From positions 1 to 14,319 of the forward strand of contig MNTL01000009.1 of assembly GCA_001916965.1 (NCBI GenBank): a DNA stretch of 14,319 nt, read 5' to 3'. The notes beneath the pieces are model-generated. The model saw only the letters and a list, made by a program, of their open reading frames with translations, made no database searches and had not been told where the DNA came from. The DNA comes from Roseburia sp. CAG:10041_57. Its GTDB lineage: Bacteria > Bacillota > Clostridia > Lachnospirales > Lachnospiraceae. Below are positions 1-7,236 of the stretch, piece by piece. The translations under genes and the position numbers were made by a program. Positions within the stretch are counted from its first letter, which is position 1. Each line of letters begins with the position of its first letter.

Positions 1-105
1 CGATTATTACGGTCGTGGAACAATGAAAGGCTGTTGTCAAAAGCGTCTAATGCTTATGAAGCAAATGCTATGACGGAAGCGGTTACGGATAGTGCTTTTA
101 AGTAA
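1..105 (+). CDS. C-terminal end of an unidentified protein (partial, cut by window edge)
   Basis: Frame 1 is open from the first base to a TAA at 103-105 and gives 34 residues ending in AMTEAVTDSAFK. The stop overlaps the ribosome binding site AAGGAG (104-109) of the next gene, so this is very likely the upstream member of the same operon. The visible tail is hydrophilic and rich in Asn, Ala and Glu. It is too short to assign to a family. Confidence 0.6.
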   Translation, partial: RLLRSWNNERLLSKASNAYEANAMTEAVTDSAFK

Positions 106-117
106 GGAGAAAGAGAT

Positions 118-705
118 ATGTCAATTACATTTTTAAGTCATCCTATTCATCTGCCGGATTTTTTCAAGTTTGATAGGGAATATTTGGGAAAACAGGAAAG
201 CCAAAATGAAGACCAGAAAGTGTTTCATAAGGATATTTTAGAGGTTTCTCAATTATCGAAAAACAGGGAAAATTTAATGGATAAAATTAAGCATACAGTT
301 GTGCATTCGGTTACATCGTTCAGCGATATGAGAGCGCTGTATTCTGAAATTGAACAGCGCTATGAAAATGAACAGTATTATAAGGTAGATGGGACGCCGC
401 TGACAAAAGAAGATGAGATAGAGTGGCTGGATATACAATTTGAGCAGGAAGCGGCATGGCAGAAATCCTGTGCAAGAATAGCAGCCCAGGGGCAGGTCAT
501 TCAGGGGAAAATTTTTGAAATGCCAACAAAAGAGATGGAAGAATTGGAAGACAGCTTTTATCAAGCGAAGGATGCTTATATGAAGCTGTACCGGGAAAGC
601 AGGCAGGTGGGGAAGCCGCTTGTTTTGCAAAATTATATATTTGGCAATGGCCGGATGTATGAAGTGCTGAACAGATTAGGTAATTTACAGGAGAGGGTGG
701 AATAA
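118..705 (+). CDS. hypothetical protein, 195 aa, first gene of a coupled pair
   Basis: This is an intact ORF with a canonical AAGGAG site (104-109) eight bases before its ATG. I do not recognise the family. The product is soluble, with no signal peptide or membrane segment, and is charged and largely helical. It has Glu-rich stretches (about residues 75-115 and 136-150) that could form coiled coils. Residues 166-195 are more ordered (GKPLVLQNYIFGNGRMYEVL). Its TAA overlaps the ATG of the next gene by one base (TAATG), so the two are probably translationally coupled and made in similar amounts. It may belong with the small-protein set that runs to 2,419, possibly cell-surface or motility associated as in other Lachnospiraceae, but that link is inference only. 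Confidence 0.75.
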   Translation: MSITFLSHPIHLPDFFKFDREYLGKQESQNEDQKVFHKDILEVSQLSKNRENLMDKIKHTVVHSVTSFSDMRALYSEIEQRYENEQYYKVDGTPLTKEDEIEWLDIQFEQEAAWQKSCARIAAQGQVIQGKIFEMPTKEMEELEDSFYQAKDAYMKLYRESRQVGKPLVLQNYIFGNGRMYEVLNRLGNLQERVE

Positions 706-1310
706 TGCGGGTTAATTTATCCAACAGTTCATTGCAGAACAGATATTTTTCAGGAACAGGAAGTATAGGTGGTATCCGTCTGCCGGACTTCAATGACAAA
801 TATGTTTTCTCCAAAAAGAAAAGCGGCATCAGTGATGAAGAATATCGGAAGCAGATCAGGGAACAGGCTTATGAGGATTTTTCAAAAGGGCAGTTCCAAA
901 ACAAATCCGAAGGATTTAACAGTTTGATGAAAAGCTACACATCAGAAGTATCCCCAGACAGAAAAGGAATCATCACTTCCGGGCTAAAAGCTGTTTCAAG
1001 AAACAGACAGAATGTGCTAAAGCCGATAGATTTTGTGGCAACGCTGCTTGAAGGGAAAGTGAAATATCAGAAATTGCCGTCAGGCAACAGCGATTACATA
1101 GAGTTTTACGATAAGAATGGGGAGATGGTCGCGACTTATTCCAATAATGGGTGGACGATGTATACCACCAATGCGGAGGCATCCAGACAGACGGAAATGT
1201 GCATGATCTACAATGAAGCATGGGGGAATGCAAAGAGAGGGATTCCGCTGGCAAGTGAAGAGACGGTAAATGTGGATAATATGCAGAGTAGCTTTGATGC
1301 CAAGGCATAG
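705..1310 (+). CDS. hypothetical protein, 201 aa, coupled to the upstream gene
   Basis: The ATG overlaps the upstream stop by one base and is preceded by AGGAGAGG (689-696). The N-terminus (MRVNLSNSSLQNRYFSGTGS) is rich in Ser and Asn and lacks a hydrophobic core, so there is no Sec signal. A hydrophilic helical stretch follows (residues about 40-80). The C-terminal half contains a beta-rich segment, with DYIEFYDKNGEMVATYSNNG at about residues 128-147, that resembles a small repeat hairpin. The family is not recognised. A short motif, SLMKSY, also appears as NLMKSY in the protein at 1,727, which hints that these neighbours share a fold or partner. This is weak evidence on its own. Confidence 0.75.
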   Translation: MRVNLSNSSLQNRYFSGTGSIGGIRLPDFNDKYVFSKKKSGISDEEYRKQIREQAYEDFSKGQFQNKSEGFNSLMKSYTSEVSPDRKGIITSGLKAVSRNRQNVLKPIDFVATLLEGKVKYQKLPSGNSDYIEFYDKNGEMVATYSNNGWTMYTTNAEASRQTEMCMIYNEAWGNAKRGIPLASEETVNVDNMQSSFDAKA

Positions 1311-1341
1311 CTCTGGTGAAGATGGTTATAGAAGATTAACA

Positions 1342-1581
1342 ATGGAAGATGAGTTAGCTATTCTGCAAGAAGAATTTGATGAGTTTGTTGAAAGTAGATT
1401 TGGAAAAAAATATCAAGAATGGAACATCAAGCAAATCAATGCGATAAATGATATTCAAAAAACGAAACAACGTTTAGGTATTGGTGATGGTAAAGTGTAT
1501 GAGCCAGAGAAAGTACCAGAGCGGTTTGCCGAAAATCTCATCAAGGCGGGAAGGACATATATAGTTGGTATATTGAAATAA
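1342..1581 (+). CDS. small hypothetical protein, 79 aa, possibly interrupted by its stop
   Basis: I chose the ATG at 1,342 because the upstream GTG/ATG options lie inside the preceding gene in another frame. No clear ribosome binding site precedes it. The protein is acidic and helical (MEDELAILQEEFDEFVESRF), followed by a Lys-rich helix and a Gly-Asp turn (LGIGDGKVYEPEKVPERF). It ends with TAA at 1,579-1,581. The same frame continues open for another 40 codons to 1,704 and there encodes a dockerin/EF-hand-like loop (see the next entry), so this may be the front part of a longer gene broken by a nonsense mutation. The family is not recognised. Confidence 0.5.
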   Translation: MEDELAILQEEFDEFVESRFGKKYQEWNIKQINAINDIQKTKQRLGIGDGKVYEPEKVPERFAENLIKAGRTYIVGILK

Positions 1582-1704
1582 GATTGGTGTGGGCATAGAT
1601 TTAACGCAAACAATGACGGTAAAGTAAATGTTGTGGATGTTAACCTGAAACTTATGGAAGAAATAAGATATAGGAGAAACAGAGTGAAACGGATTTCATA
1701 TTAA
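1582..1704 (+). pseudogene. in-frame continuation with a dockerin/EF-hand-like loop
   Basis: Directly after the stop at 1,579-1,581 the same frame reads DWCGHRFNANNDGKVNVVDV and on to a TAA at 1,702-1,704. The segment NANNDGKVNVVD fits the calcium-loop pattern of dockerin type I or EF-hand repeats (D/N-x-N-x-D-G-x-V-N-x-x-D), followed by a helix (LKLMEEIRY). No start codon with a ribosome binding site lies inside it. It is either the lost C-terminus of the 1,342 gene or a scrap of another gene that happens to share the frame. Only one loop is present, while a functional dockerin normally has two. Confidence 0.35.
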
Positions 1705-1726
1705 ATTTTTCAAGGAGGATGAGGTT

Positions 1727-2419
1727 ATGTCGAAAATAACAGATTACAGTTTTTTATTTCACAGTATGTTTGGAACAAAAAGCACAAAAGGTGCAAGTGC
1801 TATAGGTAGCTTTCAGTTGTCGCAGTTAAACAGCAGTTCTGTACAGGCACAGTTAAGGGCGGCGGGCATTGATACGAACAGCAAGCAATATAAGGCGGCA
1901 ATAAAACAGATGATGTCAAATGCAAATGGGGCAATGTATGGAAACATTCAAGGTATTAAAAATCTGATGAAAAGTTACGACAAGGACGGAGATTATATTG
2001 ACCCGACGACAGGACTGGCGGGACTTCTGGTGACAGAAGAAAATGAAGGTAGCCGGAAACGTATCATTACCATTCCTGAGAGTAGCAAGGATGAGATGTT
2101 TGAACAAACAAAGAAAGAATTTCTGCGTGAAAACGGCGTACTGAATGGAGACACGACAAAACGCTCAGACGTGTATACGAATATGTATCACAAGGTACAG
2201 AAAAATGACCGATTGGCGGCAGGATATACTATGCAGCAGTATGAGCGTGCATATCGGCAGGCGTTCTTGGATGCCGCAAGAAAAGCTGATCCAAAGTGGG
2301 AGATTGGAAAGCCAGTTCCGTTTGGGGTATTGGATGGCATTACAAGAGAGTCTGTTGAAAGTACACTTGCAAATAGCGGAAGCGGTTTTGTGAAAAAATC
2401 AATAGATGTCAGTATTTAA
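1727..2419 (+). CDS. hypothetical protein, 230 aa (DUF3879-like by memory)
   Basis: This is an intact ORF with a near-perfect ribosome binding site (AAGGAGG, 1,711-1,717) nine bases before its ATG. The N-terminus (SKITDYSFLFHSMFGTKST) is followed by a Ser/Gln-rich stretch, then a helix (SSVQAQLRAAGIDTNSKQYK, residues 38-57). An Asp-rich turn, DKDGDYIDPTTG (residues 85-96), resembles an incomplete calcium loop. The C-terminal third is helical and Tyr/Arg-rich (QQYERAYRQAFLDAARKADP). There is no signal peptide or membrane segment. The pattern reminds me of a Lachnospiraceae family of unknown function (DUF3879), but I cannot verify that. It closes the run of small unknown genes before the debris zone. 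Confidence 0.75.
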   Translation: MSKITDYSFLFHSMFGTKSTKGASAIGSFQLSQLNSSSVQAQLRAAGIDTNSKQYKAAIKQMMSNANGAMYGNIQGIKNLMKSYDKDGDYIDPTTGLAGLLVTEENEGSRKRIITIPESSKDEMFEQTKKEFLRENGVLNGDTTKRSDVYTNMYHKVQKNDRLAAGYTMQQYERAYRQAFLDAARKADPKWEIGKPVPFGVLDGITRESVESTLANSGSGFVKKSIDVSI

Positions 2420-2469
2420 AAACTGTAGCATTAAATAATGCTTGCGGAGCTGAGGGATAGGTGGCTTAC

Positions 2470-2655
2470 ATGGGTAAATATAAAGTATTAGATATTTTTT
2501 CTTTTTTACCTGCTAATGTGATAAGTTTAGAACAATTAGAAAAAATGTTTTTAGATAGCTTATCAGAAATATCTAATAATACAAAATTGGGTAATGAAGA
2601 AATTGTTGTTACTTGTAGTTCTCAATCTTGGTTTACTGAAAACATAAAAGAATGC
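2470..2655 (+). pseudogene. 5' part of an unidentified gene, cut by an IS66 fragment
   Basis: A protein-like frame begins at ATG 2,470 (a GTG at 2,461 is also possible; AGGTGG at 2,459-2,464 is a weak ribosome binding site). It reads MGKYKVLDIFSFLPANVISL, then an acidic helix, then SSQSWFTENIKEC. At about 2,655 the sense of the sequence changes: the minus strand now encodes IS66 transposase, and the formal ORF to 2,745 is only the antisense of that fragment. The native protein therefore ends near residue 62 here. The family is not recognised. Confidence 0.5.
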
Positions 2656-2815
2656 AGTGCCCTTGCATATTTGATAATGTGGGCACCCTTCACATGCGGA
2701 AGGCATATGTTTGACTATTTTATCCGGAGCTGTTATTACCGCTAAATGTGTCCCCTGATGTCCGTTCTGTCCACCAGCCTTTTTACCGGATGGTTTTACT
2801 TTTGCTATATAGGCT
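2655..2815 (-). mobile_element. IS66-family transposase (TnpC) internal fragment
   Basis: Read on the minus strand, this piece encodes TAYIAKVKPSGKKAGGQNGH, then QGTHLAVITAPDKIVKHMPS, then CEGCPHYQICKGTA. The basic GKKxGGQxGHxG block followed by a Cys-x2-Cys-type knuckle is the characteristic N-terminal zinc-binding region of IS66 TnpC. Only about 53 residues of a protein usually near 500 remain, without catalytic domain, terminal repeats or accessory genes. It is a relic and cannot move. Both edges are abrupt, at about 2,655 and 2,815. Confidence 0.7.
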
Positions 2816-2902
2816 GTCAACTTTTATGATACAACATCAGTGTTGGTAAACACGGAAAAAGTGGACGAATATCTGGAAAATTTCTGTGAGTGCCAAAACT
2901 GA
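2813..2902 (+). pseudogene. short C-terminal gene remnant
   Basis: Right at the IS66 edge the plus strand carries a 29-codon frame reading AVNFYDTTSVLVNTEKVDEY, then LENFCECQN and a TGA at 2,900-2,902. It has no start codon or ribosome binding site. Its composition looks like a real protein tail, and it could be the other end of the gene begun at 2,470, but nothing proves the link. Confidence 0.25.
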
Positions 2903-2969
2903 AAAATCCATAGAAATACAAATAAGTCCATAGCCGAGAAAAATGTTTGGAATGGAGGGACAGAATGGA

Positions 2970-2998
2970 TTGCAACTTAGAAAAGAGCGTGATAATAT
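2970..2998 (+). promoter_or_regulatory. likely sigma-A promoter for the MATE gene
   Basis: TTGCAA (2,970-2,975) and TAATAT (2,993-2,998) are separated by 17 bp and lie 39 bp upstream of the MATE start. Between them and the gene is a purine-rich leader with the ribosome binding site. The rest of 2,903-3,036 holds nothing else I can support. Confidence 0.4.
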
Positions 2999-3036
2999 AG
3001 CAATGAAGCGGAAAATAGACAGGAAAAGGAAGGAAC

Positions 3037-4422
3037 GTGATTGACATAAAGACAGCAACAAAAGGAATGACGGAAGGAAATTGCATGAAACTGCTTGTTC
3101 AGTTTTTTCTTCCGATTCTGGCAGGAAATTTTTTTCAGCAATTTTATAATTTTGTAGATTCGGTTATTGTTGGAAAAGGTATAGGAGATGCAGCATTGGC
3201 GGCTGTGGGGAATACCAGCTCCGTGCATTTCTTTATCCTTGGATTTATGATTGGACTGACAGGTGGGCTTGGAATTTATATTTCACAATCCTTTGGCGCA
3301 CAGGATTATGGAAAAATGAGACAGGAAACAGCTATGTCAGTGCTGATTTGTCTTGGAATCGGTGTTCTTGTTACAATCCTTAGTCTGTTAACAATGAGAC
3401 CTTTATTTACTTTTCTGAATACGCCTCAGGATATGATGCAGGATACAATTAGTTATTTCAGAATCATTCTGATTGGCAGCACAGTAACAGTATGTAATAA
3501 TTTTGCCATGACTTTGTTGCGCTGTGTGGGAAATAGCAGAGTCCCGCTCATTGCGATGATTTTATCTTCCATTATCAATGTCATATTGGATGTTTTGTTT
3601 GTATTTCCGGGGGAAATGGGAGTATCAGGTGCTGCTCTTGCAACTGTTTTGGCACAGGTGTTTTCTTTGCTGTACTGTTATCTTTATATACGCAGAATAA
3701 AAGATCTGCAGTTCACGGCATCAGACTGGAAAATCAGAACGAATATTGTAAAGTATCTCATGCTTAAGGGTATGCCGGTAGCAGTCATGAATTCTGTCAC
3801 GGCATTTGGAGGAATGATCCTGCAATATTTCGTGAATGCCATGGGAACTCTTTATGTTGCGGCATATGCAGCCTGTATGAAATTATGCAGCCTTTTTGAA
3901 CAGGCGGGAGGAGCAGTAGGGCTTGCCGTACTCACTTTCACAGGTCAGAATTACGGCGCAAATAAGATAAATAGAATCAGAAGAGGAGTATGGGATGGCA
4001 TCTTACTGTCTACGTTAATCAATATTCCTATTTGTCTGGTTCAGCTGATTATTCCGGAGACGTTGACAAGGCTTATGTTAAATGATCCGATTGTCATATC
4101 TTATACCAGGGAATTCCTTTTCATTACAGGGATTGCTATTTTCCCTTTAGGATGGCTTTTTGTCACCAGAAATGCATGTCAGGGATTGGGTAAAACATTT
4201 GTACCAATGCTTTCGGGAGTACTTGAGGTTGTAATGCGTGTGGTCACTGGGTTCCTTTTGGTACCCCGGATGGGATTTCAGGGAGTGGCCATTGCAGAAG
4301 TCTCAGCATGGTGTGGGGCAGCAGTGATGCTATGTGTTACCTATGTAATATATGTGACACGGTTGTGCCAAAACGGAATTGTTGATAGTAAACAGGAAGA
4401 TACTATGACCGAGAGGAACTAA
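3037..4422 (+). CDS. MATE-family multidrug/metabolite exporter
   Basis: The product is a 461-residue integral membrane protein with about 12 hydrophobic segments in two similar halves, the usual size for the MATE family. MATE proteins couple export of drugs or metabolites across the cytoplasmic membrane to Na+ or H+ entry. The family signature of the first helix is clear at residues 30-58 (GNFFQQFYNFVDSVIVGKGI, then an ALAAVG turn). The second half repeats the pattern near QAGGAVGLAVLTFTGQNYGA. The start is a GTG at 3,037 with AAGGAAGG (3,027-3,034) just upstream. The stop lies three bases before the TTG start of the next gene, so they form one transcript. The substrate is unknown; the beta-helix and SGNH neighbours suggest a link to glycans, which is inference only. 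Confidence 0.9.
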   Translation: MIDIKTATKGMTEGNCMKLLVQFFLPILAGNFFQQFYNFVDSVIVGKGIGDAALAAVGNTSSVHFFILGFMIGLTGGLGIYISQSFGAQDYGKMRQETAMSVLICLGIGVLVTILSLLTMRPLFTFLNTPQDMMQDTISYFRIILIGSTVTVCNNFAMTLLRCVGNSRVPLIAMILSSIINVILDVLFVFPGEMGVSGAALATVLAQVFSLLYCYLYIRRIKDLQFTASDWKIRTNIVKYLMLKGMPVAVMNSVTAFGGMILQYFVNAMGTLYVAAYAACMKLCSLFEQAGGAVGLAVLTFTGQNYGANKINRIRRGVWDGILLSTLINIPICLVQLIIPETLTRLMLNDPIVISYTREFLFITGIAIFPLGWLFVTRNACQGLGKTFVPMLSGVLEVVMRVVTGFLLVPRMGFQGVAIAEVSAWCGAAVMLCVTYVIYVTRLCQNGIVDSKQEDTMTERN

Positions 4423-4424
4423 AG

Positions 4425-6902
4425 TTGGACATCATTTGGAAGGAACAGGGTTTTATATATAAGGGAGAATACAGGGAACTGAATGAACACACGCTTTTGC
4501 TGGATGGCAGTCTTTCCCGGGAAGAGGCAGCTTGGCATCCGCATGCCTACTGTGATATCCGGGAGGCCTTTGCCGGTCGTGAACTTTCGGAAGGGAGTCC
4601 GAAAAATCCTACTGTCATGTATATTGCTCCCAATGTCTATTGGATTGATGACCCGCTGGCAACAGATACCATGCAGAAAAAAGAAGGGGATTGGGCTCCT
4701 TTCGGTATGCATGTAGACAGCAGAGCTTTAAAAATAGTAGGATTATCTGAAAATCCGGAAAACATAGTGATTGCAGGCAACCGAGGGCAGTCCCATGCCT
4801 GTAACGGAAATTATACCCTGTTTTGTTTTCGGGTAGAGGAATTGTACCTTGCCAATGTGACACTTGGAAACTATTGTAGTGTAGATTTAGTCTATCCAGC
4901 GAATCCGGCATTGAATCAGAAAAAGAGAACGGAGACTGTCACCCAGGCGCAGCTTGCTTTTCAGAAAGGAGAAAAACTCTGTGCCGACAATTGCCGTTTT
5001 GTGAGTCGGTTAAATCTGGTGCCCGTTTGTGGGGCAAAACGCGCATTGTACCGGAAGTGTCATTTTGAGAGCACAGATGATGCTTTAAACGGAAATGCAG
5101 TGTATGTGGGATGCGATTTTGATTTTTATGGTAATCGCCCAATTTATCAGGCAACAGGAACGGGAGCTGTGTTTATTGGCTGTATTTTCCGAAGCAAAAT
5201 TAAGACCATGGGAACAGAGGCAGAACAGTATCTTACCAAGGAGGGCGGACAGGTCGCTTTGATTGATTGTCACTATGAAACAGAGGGAAATGTACCTGTG
5301 AGAGTTGGCTGGACCAAGTATCCGTTGCCCTCACTAAAATGTTATCAGTACGGAGTTGTTCAAAACGGAAAGCCGGTCACTCTTGGAGGTGACGACAGCG
5401 AAGAAACAGTACAGCTTCAGGGTAAGAAAGCGCTGGAAGCATATGTTTTCGAATATGAGGAAAAGAGATATATCAATATTGAAAATCTGTTGGGCGGCAG
5501 TAAGGGATGGAATCCTCCGGGAGAACCGAGCATTTCGAAAAAAGCCGGGAAACTGCGAATTCCGACTTTTATGCAGTTGCATACAGACAGGGAAAAAATT
5601 GCCTTTGGAGAAGAAACGATTCATGTGACCGCAAATGTATACCTCTTTTCGGGAGAGGAATGCCAAGAGCGGGTTGACTTTTTCCTGGAGAAAAGCGATA
5701 TGGTTTATGCAGAACTGATTCCGGAATCGGAGCGCTCTTGCCGGATTGCAGACTGCAATCGCAGCGAACAGGTGAAGCAAATTGTGGTTCATGGGTGTAC
5801 GGAGAGCGGTCTGGAGGCTTCGGTTGCAATTTCTGTGGAACCCTTCCGCTTGCCTGCACCGGAACTGTCGGGAGAACCTGTAATGAAAAAGGAAAGAGAA
5901 ATAGGATGTGTGACGCTTTCCTATGAATTGTCTTCCAAAGAGCGCACTGATGCGTCGGAAATTTCCTGGTATCGATGTGATACTGAAACGGGAACGGGGG
6001 CTGTACTCTGCGCTGTGACAAAAAGGGATATTCCGCTTCGAAGCTATCGTTTCACAGCGGCTGATATCGGAAAATATATCAAGGCAGTCATCATTCCCAG
6101 GCTTTCTGGAGGTTTGGCGGGAACTGCCAAAGAGGTTATGACATCGTTTCCTGTGACGGAGGGCGAAGTGGATGAGAAGTATTTATTTACAGATTTTTCT
6201 GAATTACCGGATGAAAATCAGCCGGAATTAAGGAGCGGAAGCTGGACTCTGGATTGTGCAAGACCAATCGACATAGAGATTAACTCGTCCACCTTTGGAA
6301 GTTGGGAGATGAATAACAGTATTCCTGCCTGGCAATATGGGGAGACAGGCAATGGAAGTAAGGGTGTGGGATTCTATCAGAATACCCAGGGCGCCAGACT
6401 TCGGTTTACGCCTGTCCTAAAACAGTATGGTGATATGAGCCTTAAGGTAAAGGCTGACCCGGCAAAGACGGCGGGCCAGGGGTTTGGCAGTACAGGACAG
6501 TACATGGATTTTGGAATCAAGTTTCATACAGAAAAGCTGACAGGATATGCTTTGCGTGTAATCCGCGTAAAGGAAGCTTCCGATGCAGTGGCAATGGCAC
6601 TGGTGGAATACAGAGACGGAAAGAGCAGATATCTGACGGCATTACAGATGGTTTCCTGTTATCTCACCGGTTTTTGTGTAACGGTCAGATTGGAAGGAAC
6701 AACACTGATTGCTACGGCTGAATGTGATACGCCTCAGCCTGTTTGCCAGATGGAAAAAGGTTATGCACATGAATTGCGGTTGGAGACGGAAGTATCGGGA
6801 AATCAGGAGGGTGGAATTTTAGTCTGGCATACGGAAACGCCGGGAACGGGCGGCTGGCAGAACACGACTATGCTCCACAGTATAGAGGTGGAATGGAAAT
6901 AG
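4425..6902 (+). CDS. right-handed parallel beta-helix (pectin-lyase-fold) protein, 825 aa
   Basis: The start is TTG at 4,425, two bases after the MATE stop, with GAGAGG about ten bases upstream. The opening IWKEQGFIYKGEYRELNEHT and the lack of any signal peptide point to a cytoplasmic protein. Residues about 60-330 show the alternating short strands and turns of a right-handed beta-helix (VMYIAPNVYWI, LKIVGLSENPENIVIAGNRG, AVYVGCDFDF, AVFIGCIFRS). An Asp-Asp pair in ESTDDALNGNA (residues 215-225) is placed as in polygalacturonase-like helices. Residues about 370-600 look like Ig-type strands, and the C-terminal 190 residues like a beta-sandwich of the concanavalin type. Such proteins often cleave or de-esterify pectic or other uronic polysaccharides, but I cannot name a substrate or confirm catalysis. 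It sits between a transporter and a hydrolase. Confidence 0.65.
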   Translation: MDIIWKEQGFIYKGEYRELNEHTLLLDGSLSREEAAWHPHAYCDIREAFAGRELSEGSPKNPTVMYIAPNVYWIDDPLATDTMQKKEGDWAPFGMHVDSRALKIVGLSENPENIVIAGNRGQSHACNGNYTLFCFRVEELYLANVTLGNYCSVDLVYPANPALNQKKRTETVTQAQLAFQKGEKLCADNCRFVSRLNLVPVCGAKRALYRKCHFESTDDALNGNAVYVGCDFDFYGNRPIYQATGTGAVFIGCIFRSKIKTMGTEAEQYLTKEGGQVALIDCHYETEGNVPVRVGWTKYPLPSLKCYQYGVVQNGKPVTLGGDDSEETVQLQGKKALEAYVFEYEEKRYINIENLLGGSKGWNPPGEPSISKKAGKLRIPTFMQLHTDREKIAFGEETIHVTANVYLFSGEECQERVDFFLEKSDMVYAELIPESERSCRIADCNRSEQVKQIVVHGCTESGLEASVAISVEPFRLPAPELSGEPVMKKEREIGCVTLSYELSSKERTDASEISWYRCDTETGTGAVLCAVTKRDIPLRSYRFTAADIGKYIKAVIIPRLSGGLAGTAKEVMTSFPVTEGEVDEKYLFTDFSELPDENQPELRSGSWTLDCARPIDIEINSSTFGSWEMNNSIPAWQYGETGNGSKGVGFYQNTQGARLRFTPVLKQYGDMSLKVKADPAKTAGQGFGSTGQYMDFGIKFHTEKLTGYALRVIRVKEASDAVAMALVEYRDGKSRYLTALQMVSCYLTGFCVTVRLEGTTLIATAECDTPQPVCQMEKGYAHELRLETEVSGNQEGGILVWHTETPGTGGWQNTTMLHSIEVEWK

Positions 6903-6995
6903 CAGCGTATGCCATTCTAATACATCTTCTGCACGTTGTCTGCCGGCTGCGGTCAGTGTGATGTATCCGGTGCTGATAGTGAGCAAAGATTGTTT
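6903..6995 (-). pseudogene. fragment of a winged-helix regulator, DtxR-like
   Basis: On the minus strand about 31 codons read KQSLLTISTGYITLTAAGRQ, then RAEDVLEWHTL. This is the wing and following helix of a DtxR/MntR-type metal-responsive repressor (pattern GYITLTxxGxxxAxxVxxxH, where the His would be a metal ligand). Nothing of the rest of the gene is present: it stops at about 6,903, next to the stop codon of the beta-helix gene, and at about 6,995. A MarR- or PadR-like wing is an alternative. Confidence 0.35.
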
Positions 6996-7004
6996 AATAC
7001 TTCC

Positions 7005-7232
7005 GGTGAAATAATTGCTTGCCCTATATTGAGCGATTCTGTGAAGGAACCGTTGCATATTTTAATTTCAACAACGGAAGTGGAAGGTTATGTACAGTGT
7101 GAGAAGCTTGCTTTGCTCGATTTGTCCGTGCGAGGTTACAAAAAGATAAATAGAATCAGGCTGGAAGATAAGATGAATATTGCGATGCAATACAAGGAAT
7201 ATTTGAGTATCTATAATTTTTTACGGAGGGAA
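7005..7232 (+). pseudogene. fragment possibly of a MazF/PemK-like endoribonuclease
   Basis: The plus strand encodes EIIACPILSDSVKEPLHILI, then STTEVEGYVQCEKLALLDLS and VRGYKKINRIRLEDKM. A Pro-Ile/Leu-Ser strand, an H-x-L-I strand and an arrangement of 'ALLD...INRIRLEDK' resemble the second half of MazF-type toxins (xxPlTs...Hv.L...S.al.dqirtidksRL.eki). The N-terminal half and a natural stop are missing, and the frame runs into the next gene. The assignment is tentative. With the 6,903-6,995 fragment it fills the 334-bp gap between two otherwise co-directional genes. Confidence 0.3.
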
Positions 7233-7236
7233 GATC

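Noticed and set aside
2943..3044. 33-residue Lys/Arg-rich ORF upstream of the MATE gene
   Set aside because: It has a nearby GGAG but overlaps the MATE ribosome binding site and start, and its basic composition follows from a purine-rich leader.
3964..7159. 17-bp identity (AAGATAAATAGAATCAG) between 3,964-3,980 and 7,143-7,159
   Set aside because: Both encode KINRIR in frame in otherwise dissimilar proteins; AT-rich, flanks differ at once, so probably chance.
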